A stretch of DNA of 64,000 bases, from NCBI GenBank assembly GCA_964436305.1, contig CAYTCI010000009.1, forward strand, positions 1 through 64,000, in the 5' to 3' direction. Shown in pieces: positions 1 to 8,546 of this stretch; positions within the stretch are counted from its first letter, which is position 1, and each line of letters opens with the position of its first letter. The notes under the pieces were generated by a model. It saw only the letters and a program-made list of their open reading frames with translations, had not been told where the DNA came from and ran no database searches. The DNA is from JAKPUX01 sp964436305 (GTDB lineage: Bacteria > Zhuqueibacterota > Zhuqueibacteria > Residuimicrobiales > Residuimicrobiaceae). The position numbers and the translations under genes are program-made.

Positions 1-2
1 CG

Positions 3-443
3 GTGCTGCGCATGATCATCGGCTGGCATTTTCTCTATGAAGGGCTTGCCAAGCTCCTCAAAGGCAGTTGGTCGGCCTACGGTTTTCTGATGGAGTCCAA
101 GTGGATCTTCGCCGGCCTTTTTCATGCCCTGGCCCGGAACGCTTCGATCCTCTCCGTCGTTAATACCCTGAACATCTGGGGCCTAATCCTCATCGGCCTT
201 GGCCTGATCATGGGGCTCATCACCCGGGTTGCAGCCGGAGGCGGGATCGCGCTCATCCTGCTCTATTATGCCTGCAATCCGCCCTTTGTGGGGCTCTTTT
301 ACAGCATCCCGATGGAGGGCAACTATCTGATCATCAACAAGAATCTGGTGGAACTCGCCGCCCTGCTGGTCCTGATCGCCATCCCCACCCAGCAGGTCGC
401 CGGACTGGACCGGATTCTCTTCAAGCTTTGGCACAGGAAGTAA
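3..443 (+). CDS. DoxX family membrane protein (5' end cut by window)
   Basis: Visible are 146 residues of a small, very hydrophobic protein with about four membrane spans, ending in a basic tail (KLWHRK). The opening MIIGWHFLYEGLAKLLKGSW and the later GLGLIMGLITRVA are typical of the DoxX/SURF4-like family. These are inner-membrane proteins whose roles range from quinone-linked oxidoreductase subunits to unknown. The first codon of the visible frame is GTG at base 3 and the frame is open to the window edge, so the true start is probably upstream and only a few residues are missing. The gene lies 24 bases before a secreted discoidin-like protein on the same strand and may be co-transcribed with it. 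The family is fairly sure, the function unknown. Confidence 0.75.
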   Translation: MLRMIIGWHFLYEGLAKLLKGSWSAYGFLMESKWIFAGLFHALARNASILSVVNTLNIWGLILIGLGLIMGLITRVAAGGGIALILLYYACNPPFVGLFYSIPMEGNYLIINKNLVELAALLVLIAIPTQQVAGLDRILFKLWHRK

Positions 444-467
444 AACAGTATACCGGAGAGTACTAAA

Positions 468-1139
468 ATGAAGTCTGTGAAAGTCCCGCTTTTTATTATG
501 TTGATCCTGGCCTGGTCGTTCGCCGCTGCAGCTTTCGCCCAGGAACTCAAACCGATCCCCATCAAGCTGCCCAAACCCAAGTTCGTCGGCACCCCCCAGA
601 ACCTCAAGGTGCCGAACCTCGAAAAACCCCTCGGCCGGGCACGCGAGCCCTTTCTCGCCCCCGCCGGCGTGGTCAATGTCGCCCTTAACAAGCCCGTCAC
701 CGCCAGCGACATGCAGCCGGTGATCGGTGAACTGGCGATGGCCACCGACGGCGACAAGGAGGCGGAGGACGGCAGCTATGTCGAACTCGGACCCTTTGTG
801 CAATACGTCACCATCGATCTCAAGGCCCGGCACACCCTCTATGCCGTCGTCCTCTGGCACTACCACAAACAGCCGAGCGTCTACTTCGATGTAGTCGTCC
901 AGATCTCCGACGACCCGGCCTTCAAGACCGGAGTGCAGACCCTCTTTAATAACGACCACGATAATACGGCCAAACTGGGCGCGGGCAACGACAAGAATTA
1001 CATCGAGACGGCCGAAGGCAAGCTGATCGATGCCAAGGGGGTTGTTGGACGCTATGTGCGCTGCTATAGCAACGGCAACAGTGGCAACGATCTGAACCAT
1101 TATACCGAGGTGGAGGTCTACGGCCTGCCGGCCAAATAG
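468..1139 (+). CDS. Secreted protein with discoidin-like (F5/8 type C) domain
   Basis: A 223-residue protein with an N-terminal signal peptide (basic MKSVKVP, hydrophobic stretch to about residue 24, AFAQ cleavage site). A proline- and lysine-rich linker of about 45 residues follows, then one beta-rich domain from about residue 66 to the end. That domain starts VNVALNKPVTASD and ends YVRCYSNGN...YTEVEVYGLPAK, the usual beginning and end of a discoidin/F5-8C-like galactose-binding fold. No catalytic domain is present, so a carbohydrate- or surface-binding role is inferred. A GGAG ribosome site precedes the ATG. A perfect hairpin follows the stop at 1177-1200. Specific ligand unknown. Confidence 0.6.
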   Translation: MKSVKVPLFIMLILAWSFAAAAFAQELKPIPIKLPKPKFVGTPQNLKVPNLEKPLGRAREPFLAPAGVVNVALNKPVTASDMQPVIGELAMATDGDKEAEDGSYVELGPFVQYVTIDLKARHTLYAVVLWHYHKQPSVYFDVVVQISDDPAFKTGVQTLFNNDHDNTAKLGAGNDKNYIETAEGKLIDAKGVVGRYVRCYSNGNSGNDLNHYTEVEVYGLPAK

Positions 1140-1176
1140 CCTCGCCTGGCTGTTCCACTTTCCCCGAGCGAATTGC

Positions 1177-1200
1177 ATGCCCTTCCAGCCGGAAGGGCAT
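1177..1200 (+). terminator. Perfect 10-bp hairpin after the discoidin-like gene
   Basis: Bases 1177-1186 (ATGCCCTTCC) pair perfectly with 1191-1200 (GGAAGGGCAT) around a 4-base AGCC loop. It lies 37 bases after the stop of the upstream gene and 15 bases before the likely start of the next one. Only TTTCC follows, so it is not a canonical T-tract terminator; it could instead stabilise the mRNA end. The ATG within its left arm is unlikely to be a start codon. Confidence 0.5.
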
Positions 1201-1215
1201 TTCCATTGGAGCCCC

Positions 1216-2799
1216 ATGCGCGACCAGAGAATCTACTTTATGCTCTGGCTGCTGGTCCTGATGCTGGCCGCCGGCTTGCGGATGCTCTATCTGGACCGGC
1301 GGCCGATGCATACCGATGAAGCGGTCCATGCGGTCAAGTTTTCCGAATTGTTGCAGGAGGGTGGCTATCGCTACGATGCCCGGGAATATCATGGGCCGAC
1401 CCTCTATTATTTTACCCTGATCCCGGCCTGGCTGCGCGGTCAGCGTACCCTGGCTTCGCTGGATGAGACCACCCTGCGCCTGGTCCCGCTCCTCTTCGGC
1501 CTGGGCATGGTGCTGCTGCCTCTGCTGATGACCCCTTTCCTTGGCCGGGCTCCCGCACTGGCTGCGGGGTTCTGCGTTGCCCTCTCTCCGCTGCAGGTGT
1601 TCTACAGCCGCTATTATATCCAGGAGAGTCTGTTCCTCTTTTTCAGCGCGCTTTTTTTGCTCTGCACGGGCTATTATCTTCGGCGCCGGCAGCGGCGCTG
1701 GGCCGTGGGCGCCGGTGCGGCGCTCGGGCTGCTGCACGCCACCAAAGAGACCGACCTGCTCATCCTGGGCGCAGCGGCCCTGACCCTTGTGGTGCTTTGG
1801 CTGCCAGGCCACCGGCGGGTCTGCTGGCCCTGGCGCAACCTCCTCGCCGGCATGGCCATGGCGCTGGTGGTCGCGGCGCCGCTCCTGGCTGGAGGCTGGG
1901 CCCATCCGGGTGGACTGCTCGAGAGTGTGCGCTCCTATGGGATCTACTTTCAACGCGGCGCCGGCGATACGCTGCACCTTCATCCGTGGTACTACTATCT
2001 CCGCCTGCTCTTCTGGTACCAGCAACCGGGCGGTCCCTGGTTCAGCGAGATCTGGATCGTGCCCGGGCTGGCGGCCGGTCTATGGACAGCCTGGGCCTCG
2101 CGCCGGCAAGATCACCTTTTTTCAGAAACGATGCGGTTTATCTCAACCTTTACTTTAATCATCGGCGGGATCTACTCCGCCTTGCCCTACAAGACGCCCT
2201 GGAATACTCTAGCCTTTGAGTACGGACTCTTGGTCATCGCCGGCACAGGCTGGGTCATTTTATTCCAGATGGCGAAGAGATGGCGCGTTGCGGTGCTGAT
2301 TGCGGGTGTGATGGCAAGCGGGCTGATGGCGCGCCAGGCCTGGCTTCTGAATGGACGGTATGAGAGCGATCCCGTCAATCCCTGGGTCTACGCCCATCCC
2401 GGCGCGGAGGTCGCGCGCATCAGCGCGGCTGTGGAAGAGGCGGTCCTGGCTTCCCCGCAGGGGGCGCAAACCCTGGTACAAGTGGCGGTGACGGGTGATG
2501 AATACTGGCCCTTGCCCTGGACCCTGCGCCGCCTGACCGCTGTCGGCTGGTATGGACAACTCGACGAGAAGCAGCCGCCGGCGCCGCTTATCCTGATCTC
2601 GCCGGACCAGGAACCCGCCTTGCTGCGCCTGCTCTATGACATCCCCCCGCCGGGCAAGCGGGATCTCTATCTTCCGCTCTGGCGAGAGTATGCCGAACTG
2701 CGGCCGGGTCGCGAGATCCGCGGCTATATCCGCAAGGATCTGTATGACCGGATCGCTGCTGGCCTGCAGCCTGGTCAGGATGGTACCGATGACCGATAG
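1216..2799 (+). CDS. TIGR03663-type GT-C membrane protein (Agl23-like)
   Basis: A polytopic inner-membrane protein of 527 residues with many hydrophobic spans. After the first span comes the loop YLDRRPMHTDEAVHAVKF, then YDAREYHGPTLYYFTL. The acidic DE in this first external loop and the HGP-x-LYY motif are characteristic of TIGR03663 proteins (called flippase-activity-associated Agl23), relatives of GT-C/PMT glycosyltransferases using lipid-linked sugars. The C-terminal third is more soluble. I chose ATG 1216 (MRDQRIYF) over ATG 1177 because the latter sits inside a perfect hairpin and would add a non-conserved leader. The gene overlaps the ApbE-like gene that follows, suggesting coupled translation. 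The sugar acceptor is unknown. Confidence 0.72.
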   Translation: MRDQRIYFMLWLLVLMLAAGLRMLYLDRRPMHTDEAVHAVKFSELLQEGGYRYDAREYHGPTLYYFTLIPAWLRGQRTLASLDETTLRLVPLLFGLGMVLLPLLMTPFLGRAPALAAGFCVALSPLQVFYSRYYIQESLFLFFSALFLLCTGYYLRRRQRRWAVGAGAALGLLHATKETDLLILGAAALTLVVLWLPGHRRVCWPWRNLLAGMAMALVVAAPLLAGGWAHPGGLLESVRSYGIYFQRGAGDTLHLHPWYYYLRLLFWYQQPGGPWFSEIWIVPGLAAGLWTAWASRRQDHLFSETMRFISTFTLIIGGIYSALPYKTPWNTLAFEYGLLVIAGTGWVILFQMAKRWRVAVLIAGVMASGLMARQAWLLNGRYESDPVNPWVYAHPGAEVARISAAVEEAVLASPQGAQTLVQVAVTGDEYWPLPWTLRRLTAVGWYGQLDEKQPPAPLILISPDQEPALLRLLYDIPPPGKRDLYLPLWREYAELRPGREIRGYIRKDLYDRIAAGLQPGQDGTDDR

Positions 2800-3709
2800 G
2801 GCACTGGCCTCTGGCGACGAAATCCTGCTGCATTTCTCCCGGCAGGCGATGGCAACCACCTTTGCCATCACCCTTTGCCATCCGGATCCGGCCTACGCCG
2901 GACAGGCGGCCTGGGCTGCCTTCCAGCTGCTGGAGGAGATCGAGGCCGAGTTGAGCCGCTTTGACCCCAACAGTGATATCGCCCGCCTCAATCTGCTACC
3001 GCCCGGGGAGCGTTTGCTGCTGGGTGCCCATGCCTTTGCCTGCCTGTGGCAGGCGCGTGCGGCTTGGTCAGCCACCAGGGGGGCATTCGACGTCACGGCC
3101 GGTATCCTCAAGGATGAATGGCTGCGGCAGGTGGGAATTTCCGCCAGGCTGCAGGCCTGGTACGCCGCACGAAGAGTCCGGGTGGGGATGGAGCTGTTGC
3201 ATCTTGATGAAAAAACGCTGACAGTCCGCAAGGAGGCGCCCGTCGCGGTGGACCTCGGGGCGATCGGCAAGGGCTATGCGGTTGACCGGATGGTGGAAAG
3301 GCTGGCCGAGTGGGGGATCGACCATTTTGTCCTGCACGGCGGGCGCAGTTCGGTTGCGGCACGCGGCCGGCGCCCGGGCCATGACGGCTGGCCGGTGCAT
3401 CTGCGCCATCCGCAGCAGGCCGGCAAGCTGCTGACCCGATTTGACCTGCAGCAGCAGGCGCTGGGGGCCTCGGGGCTCGAAAAGGGCCGGCATATCATCG
3501 ATCCGCGGACCAAAAAGCCCGCACGGGATGCGCTGGCGGCCTGGGTGGTTGCCCCGGAGGCCGCCACGGCCGATGCCTTTTCGACCGCATGCATGATCCT
3601 CTCTACGAGGGAGATGGCCGTCTGTTTCGCGGATCAGCCGGAGATCGGCTGTTTGCTGCTTCCCGGCGGCGGTATCGAGCCCGTACACTTCAACTGGCCG
3701 TACGTTTGA
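2789..3709 (+). CDS. ApbE-type FAD:protein FMN transferase
   Basis: About 306 residues with the ApbE fold signatures: MATTFAI near the start, FDVTAGIL, VDLGAIGKGYAVDRM, GASGLEKGRHIIDP and ATADAFSTACMIL. Family members use FAD and magnesium to attach FMN to a Thr/Ser of a target protein. Two features are unusual. There is no signal peptide or lipobox, whereas many ApbE proteins are periplasmic lipoproteins. The usual GG-N/D segment reads LHGGRSSVAARG. No obvious flavinylation target (NqrC, RnfG or FMN-bind protein) lies nearby. ATG 2789 overlaps the upstream gene by 11 bases; ATG 2780 is a three-residue-longer alternative, and a frame further upstream exists only inside the neighbour. Confidence 0.8.
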   Translation: MTDRALASGDEILLHFSRQAMATTFAITLCHPDPAYAGQAAWAAFQLLEEIEAELSRFDPNSDIARLNLLPPGERLLLGAHAFACLWQARAAWSATRGAFDVTAGILKDEWLRQVGISARLQAWYAARRVRVGMELLHLDEKTLTVRKEAPVAVDLGAIGKGYAVDRMVERLAEWGIDHFVLHGGRSSVAARGRRPGHDGWPVHLRHPQQAGKLLTRFDLQQQALGASGLEKGRHIIDPRTKKPARDALAAWVVAPEAATADAFSTACMILSTREMAVCFADQPEIGCLLLPGGGIEPVHFNWPYV

Positions 3710-3717
3710 CGCCGCCG

Positions 3718-3752
3718 GCTGCCGGACCCGGCCTGGCACCCGCTCCGGCAGC
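3718..3752. terminator. Inverted repeat between convergent genes
   Basis: GCTGCCGGA (3718-3726) pairs perfectly with TCCGGCAGC (3744-3752) across a 17-base loop. It fills the 57-base gap between the convergent ApbE-like gene and the C45-like gene, a place where a bidirectional terminator would be expected. There is no T-tract on either side, so this is suggestive only. Confidence 0.3.
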
Positions 3753-3766
3753 ACGCCCAACGCGAT

Positions 3767-6700
3767 TTATTCCAGCGGCACCGCCAATCCCGCATCGTGA
3801 TAGCCGCGCTCGATCATTTGGTCGTCACGGAAGAGCGCCCACTGCGGAAAACGCGGCAGGACTTTGGCCATCTGATAGAGCTGCAGCGCGCTGTTGGCGT
3901 TGATCAGGGTGACCATGCGAGCGGGATTAAAGGGGTTGGGCAAAACGACGGCGAGTCCCTCGTTCGCTGCCGAATAGCTCTTGCCCTGCCATTTGAAAAT
4001 CCCGTTCCCCAGTTCCAGCCCGCACTGCTCCGCGATTTCCTTCACCCACGCGTTATCGCCAGCCCCTCCCAGTAAAATGACATCATGGTCCGCAAACTCC
4101 ACCGCGGAGAATTCGCAATCCTTGCGCACCGGCAGGATGGTCTCGGTGATCCGATCGGCCGCCGCCTTGGCGAAGCGCAGGGCCAGGGTATGATTGGCTT
4201 CAATCTGACGGGTCGTGCCGTAGACGACCAGGGAGCGGTCCCAGTCATCATAGAAATTGCTGAAGGTGTAAAATCGGCCGTTTGCCGTGGGAAAATCATT
4301 GCCGGCATTGAGGGTCACCTCCAGCGGCCTGGCGGAAAGCGGCCAATCCCACTCCTGCTGTGCCGAGCGCAACTCGATTTTTTTCCACAGGGTTTTGCCG
4401 GCCATGCGGATGCGCACCGAACCGGTCAGCTGGTAGGGACGCCCTTTTTGCTCGACCCGCAGGAGCAGATGCCAGAGGCTGTCGGCACCCGAGATCCGGC
4501 AGGAGGGAGTCAGATCGGGGAGATCCTCCCGCCCGGTCCACTGCTCGATCTGTGCAGCTGCGTCGGGTCCACCGGCCTCCCGGGCCATCTCGATGAAACG
4601 GGCGGAGGTGATCTCCTTGCCGGCGTAGCCGGCATGCAGCTGATTCATCAGCTGGGAAAAACGGCCATTCCCCAGCTGCAGACGCAGCTGGTGCAGCGCG
4701 ACGGTCCCGCGGCTGCGCGGGATGTAATAGTATTTGGTCTGGTGAAAGTTTTCCCGGGCCTGAATCGGCGCCAGGCTCCCTTCACGGGCCTGGGTATAGA
4801 GGAGCCGGCAATTGAGTTCGGCGAGATCGTTGGAGAGCTGTGTCCTCGCCCTGTCGCTGTCTCTGGGCAGGGCGTTGAGCATCTGCCAGTAGGCCGCTGT
4901 GCCACTGACCAGCCAGTTCTCGGCGGGTGATGCGGGAAAGATCGTATTGGCCCAGAGCCGATCGGCCGGGAACAGGTAGATCGAGTCGATTTCACTTGTG
5001 GAGAGCGCCACTTTGGCCGGCACAGGGGCCGCCGGGCGCGGCTGCTCGGCGATCAGGCGTGTCAGGCTCAGGGGTGCGAAGGTGGTATAGCCCAGGCTGA
5101 GGCGCGGGATGGCCATGGGCAGGTCGGGGATGCGGCCGTTCTCGTTGATGAACTGCTCGCGGTAGGTCACCTTGCCGTAATGGGCCATGAACATCATCTT
5201 TTCGGCCATGGCTGAGGTCGTGATCTTGCCATCGCAGGCATGAGGCCGGTTGGTGGGACTGGAGCCGAGCAGTTCCATGCCGATGTGGGCATCGATCCGG
5301 CCGCGATTTTTCTCGTAAAACCGATAAAAGGCCATGTCCCGGTCCCAGGGCCGGAAGCCAAGATCGAATGGGGCATTATCGGGATTGGCGATGTACTCCT
5401 TGCGGAGGTCGAGGGATTTGGGGTTATTGTCGCTCCAGTACCAGTCGGTCTGGCCGTCGTAAAACTCTTTCTTGCTGCTGCGCCAGAGTTTGGCGGCGTG
5501 GGTGCCGAGGCAGTAGATCGCGATCTCGTCGTTCTTGCAATCGCCGATGAGCCAGTCATTGGTATACAGGCCGTTGTTGCGCGTTGAGAGCAGCTTGACC
5601 ACGTCGTCTACCGAGCGCGCATACTGGGCGGCCAGACGGATGCGGTTGGATTGCGGCGTGCCCTCCGGATTCCAGGGCGTCTGGCTGACCGTGGTCTCGC
5701 CGATCATGATGCCGCTTTCATTGATATAAAAGTCGGCTCCCGAATGGATCCCTCCGGGGAAGGTCTCATAGACCAGCCGCTGGCCCTTTTCGGGGAGGAG
5801 GTCAACGATCACATCCCACTCCGGTCCCATATAGCCGTTCCACATGAAGAGCTGGCCGAAGACGATGCGATGATCCGCTGTTGCCGAGCCATTGGCGAGG
5901 AAAGAGGAGCATTTGTGCAAGCGGTCCGGCAGGTCGAGCTGGTCCTCGCCACTTTTAAAGCGCTGGCCGCTGAGTGCATGCGGCGTTGCCCGGACGGCAT
6001 CCCAGGCGTAGGAGAGGTCGATATAGGAGTTGATGGTGACGATGTCGAGCAGCTCGATCGGGCGGTCGAACAGGGTCACCCCCTCTTTCTTGGCGCCGTC
6101 GGCGATGCCCTGCATCTCTTCGAGATATTCGGTCTCGTACTTGCGCAAGAAGAGAAGATCGACCTGGCTGCGCAGGTCGCGCCAGGCCATGGCGGGATTA
6201 TCCTTGTTGCGGCTGATGGCCAGCTTGTTGATAAAGGTCCTGATCTCCTGGGCGAGTAGTACGCCGTACTGCAGACCGCGCGGATAGGGCGCTCCCTCAA
6301 TATGCAGGAAGGTCCAACCCTGTTCTTCGAAGCGGAAAGCCTTGCCATGCCAGCGGATGCGTTCGGCGGGGAGCAATGGGGTGATCTCATCGACCGGCGT
6401 GACCGCGATATCGTCGAACCAGGCCGCACCGCTCGCACTGCCGCGGTAGCCGAGGCGCAGCTCAATTCGGTCACTGGCCTGGGAGGCGAAGAACAGCGCT
6501 TCGCTCTGCTGCCATCCCTGGTCGCCACCCACCGGCCGGGAGTAGAGGGTGATCGGCATGCCGGCCATGCGCAGGCAGGCAGGCACCGGCGTCGGATACT
6601 GCTGCGCCGAATCGGTGAGAGCTCTTTCGGTGCGGATCCAGCCGCTCAGGCGGTAGAGCCGGCCCACCTCGAGCATCACCGGATCCGAGTAGACAGCCGA

Positions 6701-6970
6701 CTGGCGCGGGGTGGCATGGCGGAGGCACAGGCTGCCCGAGCCGCTACGGGCATTCCCCATCTCCAGGCTGCAGACGCCTTGCGAGAGGGAATCGGGATGC
6801 CAGCCGCTGAGGACAGGCGCCGTCGCTTCCTCAAAACCGGCATTGGCAACGGCCAGGTTCTGTGGGGCGGTTGCGGCCGTCCGGCTCGCGCTTCCTCCCG
6901 TCAGCAGGAGGACCAGGGTTAGCAGGAACGTCCCAAGGAGAGGGTGGAAGCGGTCGCGAATCGGGATCAT
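3767..6970 (-). CDS. Secreted C45/phospholipase-B-like hydrolase with M1-like tail
   Basis: A 1067-residue exported protein with a signal peptide (about 1-30). Residues ~38-190 form a CBM4/9-like galactose-binding module (VANAGFEEATAPVLSGWH ... AAWFDDIAV). Residues ~215-640 are a C45/phospholipase-B-like N-terminal-nucleophile hydrolase domain, with Cys354 in HKCSSF as the expected nucleophile exposed by self-cleavage, then GGIHSGADFYINESG. Residues ~720-870 resemble the helical C-terminus of M1 aminopeptidases (RGTVALHQLRLQLGNGRF ... QIEQWTGREDLPDL), but there is no HEXXH zinc motif. The last ~150 residues carry an alpha/beta segment (DVILLGGAGDNAW, VVLPNPFNPARMV). The start is supported by CGGAGG upstream. 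Substrate unknown; amide or ester hydrolysis is expected from the family. Confidence 0.68.
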   Translation of the reverse strand: MIPIRDRFHPLLGTFLLTLVLLLTGGSASRTAATAPQNLAVANAGFEEATAPVLSGWHPDSLSQGVCSLEMGNARSGSGSLCLRHATPRQSAVYSDPVMLEVGRLYRLSGWIRTERALTDSAQQYPTPVPACLRMAGMPITLYSRPVGGDQGWQQSEALFFASQASDRIELRLGYRGSASGAAWFDDIAVTPVDEITPLLPAERIRWHGKAFRFEEQGWTFLHIEGAPYPRGLQYGVLLAQEIRTFINKLAISRNKDNPAMAWRDLRSQVDLLFLRKYETEYLEEMQGIADGAKKEGVTLFDRPIELLDIVTINSYIDLSYAWDAVRATPHALSGQRFKSGEDQLDLPDRLHKCSSFLANGSATADHRIVFGQLFMWNGYMGPEWDVIVDLLPEKGQRLVYETFPGGIHSGADFYINESGIMIGETTVSQTPWNPEGTPQSNRIRLAAQYARSVDDVVKLLSTRNNGLYTNDWLIGDCKNDEIAIYCLGTHAAKLWRSSKKEFYDGQTDWYWSDNNPKSLDLRKEYIANPDNAPFDLGFRPWDRDMAFYRFYEKNRGRIDAHIGMELLGSSPTNRPHACDGKITTSAMAEKMMFMAHYGKVTYREQFINENGRIPDLPMAIPRLSLGYTTFAPLSLTRLIAEQPRPAAPVPAKVALSTSEIDSIYLFPADRLWANTIFPASPAENWLVSGTAAYWQMLNALPRDSDRARTQLSNDLAELNCRLLYTQAREGSLAPIQARENFHQTKYYYIPRSRGTVALHQLRLQLGNGRFSQLMNQLHAGYAGKEITSARFIEMAREAGGPDAAAQIEQWTGREDLPDLTPSCRISGADSLWHLLLRVEQKGRPYQLTGSVRIRMAGKTLWKKIELRSAQQEWDWPLSARPLEVTLNAGNDFPTANGRFYTFSNFYDDWDRSLVVYGTTRQIEANHTLALRFAKAAADRITETILPVRKDCEFSAVEFADHDVILLGGAGDNAWVKEIAEQCGLELGNGIFKWQGKSYSAANEGLAVVLPNPFNPARMVTLINANSALQLYQMAKVLPRFPQWALFRDDQMIERGYHDAGLAVPLE

Positions 6971-7142
6971 GGAACCTCCGGAAATGGGTATGGTTGCAGG
7001 ACTGGGAGGTAAAATGTACGCGATTCAGAGCGGGATTTCAAGATTTATTTCCCGGGGTGGAGAATCAACTTGAAAATCCAGGGGATTATTGCTACTTTAC
7101 AGAACGTTTTTGAACCTGTTATAGCCGAGAGAGGAGAGCAGT

Positions 7143-8546
7143 ATGTCCGGCAGCACCACCACGAGGCCCTTGCAGGGAGCGGTGAATGAGCAAAAATACA
7201 GCGGTCCTTTTGCGATGATGACCGTCCTCTTCTTCATGTGGGGATTCATGACCGTCTGGAATGATATCCTCATCCCGCGCTTCAAGGATGCCTTCACCCT
7301 TAATTATTTCCAGGCCATGCTGGTCCAGTTCGCTTTTTTTGGCGCTTATACCATCGGCGCCCTGATCTACTATGCCATCTCGATCACCAAGGGCGATCCG
7401 ATCAACCGCATCGGTTATAAAAACGGTGTCGTTATCGGCCTGGTTATCTCCGCACTGGGCAGTGCCCTTTTTTATCCCGCCGCGCAGATGCTCTCCTATA
7501 CCTTTTTCCTCGTCGCCCTTTTTATCGTCGGGCTGGGATTCGCCATGCTGCAGATTGCTGCCAATCCCTATGTGACCATCCTCGGACCGGAGCACACCGC
7601 CTCCAGCCGCCTCAATCTTTCCCAGGGCTTCAACTCCGTCGGCACCACCATCGGCCCGGTCATTGGCGGCTACCTCATCTTCAAGGTTTTCAATCAGCCC
7701 GGCATCCATGGCGCCGACGCGGTCAAGACCCCCTATCTCTGTTTCTCGGCGGTTTTTGTCCTGCTGGCGGTGGTTTTTAAATTCATCCATCTGCCCAATT
7801 TCTCCAACGCCGAACAGGTCACCCGCGGCGCCGGCGCTCTCAAACATCCGCACACCGTCCTCGGCATGATCGCCATCCTGATGTATGTCGGCGGCGAGGT
7901 CGCCGTCGGCAGCGCCCTCATTAATTATCTTGGCACGCCAAGGCTGGGCAGCCTGCCGCACGAGGCCGCGAGCCGCTACCTCTCCTTCTACTGGGGCGGT
8001 TTGATGATCGGCCGTTTCATGGGCGCCTTTGCCCTCAGCGATATGGCGAAGCGCAAGAAGAACGCTCTGGTCGCCGGCATTCCGGTGATCGCCTTTTTGG
8101 TCGTGCTCCTCCTCTCCGGCTGGAACGAGGCCCTGCATTACGGCCTTTTTTTGCTGATCCTCCTCGGCGCCTTTTATCTGGGCGAGAACAGCGCCCATCG
8201 CATGCTGGCCCTCTTCAGCGGCGTCATCATGGTCCTTCTGCTGCTGGGCATGACGACGAGCGGTGCCACTGCGCTCTGGACCATCCTCAGCGTCGGCCTT
8301 TTCTGTTCGGTGATGTGGTCGAACATCTTTTCATTGGCCATAGAGGGGCTCGGTCCACTCAAGAGTCAGGCCTCCTCGCTGCTGGTGATGATGATCCTGG
8401 GAGGAGCGCTGCTGCCGCCGTTACAGGGCTGGATCGCCGACCTGGCCGACATCCAATACTCCTTCATTGTGCCGATGGTCGCCTTTTCCTATGTCGCTTT
8501 CTACGGATTGTATGGCTGGCGGGCGGGACGAAAAATTGCGGCTTAG
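7143..8546 (+). CDS. FucP/GluP-type sugar MFS transporter
   Basis: A 467-residue major-facilitator permease with 12 predicted spans. The first span region FFMWGFMTVWNDILIPRFKD, followed by FGAYTIGALIYY, and the GLGFAMLQIAANPYVTILGP segment mark the FHS subfamily (L-fucose and glucose/galactose proton symporters such as FucP and GluP). It acts in the inner membrane and probably imports a monosaccharide. GAGAGGAGAG precedes the ATG. It is transcribed divergently from the C45-like gene (172 bases between starts) and its TAG overlaps the stop of the convergent GT2 gene by three bases. The sugar cannot be read from sequence; no fucose or galactose catabolic gene is adjacent. Confidence 0.85.
   Translation: MSGSTTTRPLQGAVNEQKYSGPFAMMTVLFFMWGFMTVWNDILIPRFKDAFTLNYFQAMLVQFAFFGAYTIGALIYYAISITKGDPINRIGYKNGVVIGLVISALGSALFYPAAQMLSYTFFLVALFIVGLGFAMLQIAANPYVTILGPEHTASSRLNLSQGFNSVGTTIGPVIGGYLIFKVFNQPGIHGADAVKTPYLCFSAVFVLLAVVFKFIHLPNFSNAEQVTRGAGALKHPHTVLGMIAILMYVGGEVAVGSALINYLGTPRLGSLPHEAASRYLSFYWGGLMIGRFMGAFALSDMAKRKKNALVAGIPVIAFLVVLLLSGWNEALHYGLFLLILLGAFYLGENSAHRMLALFSGVIMVLLLLGMTTSGATALWTILSVGLFCSVMWSNIFSLAIEGLGPLKSQASSLLVMMILGGALLPPLQGWIADLADIQYSFIVPMVAFSYVAFYGLYGWRAGRKIAA

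Noticed and set aside
1177..1215. Upstream ATG start for the GT-C protein
   Set aside because: It lies in the arm of a perfect hairpin and adds a non-conserved leader; ATG 1216 fits the family start.
183..1217. 344-codon minus-strand frame at the left end
   Set aside because: Overlaps two better-supported + strand genes and shows no recognisable domain.
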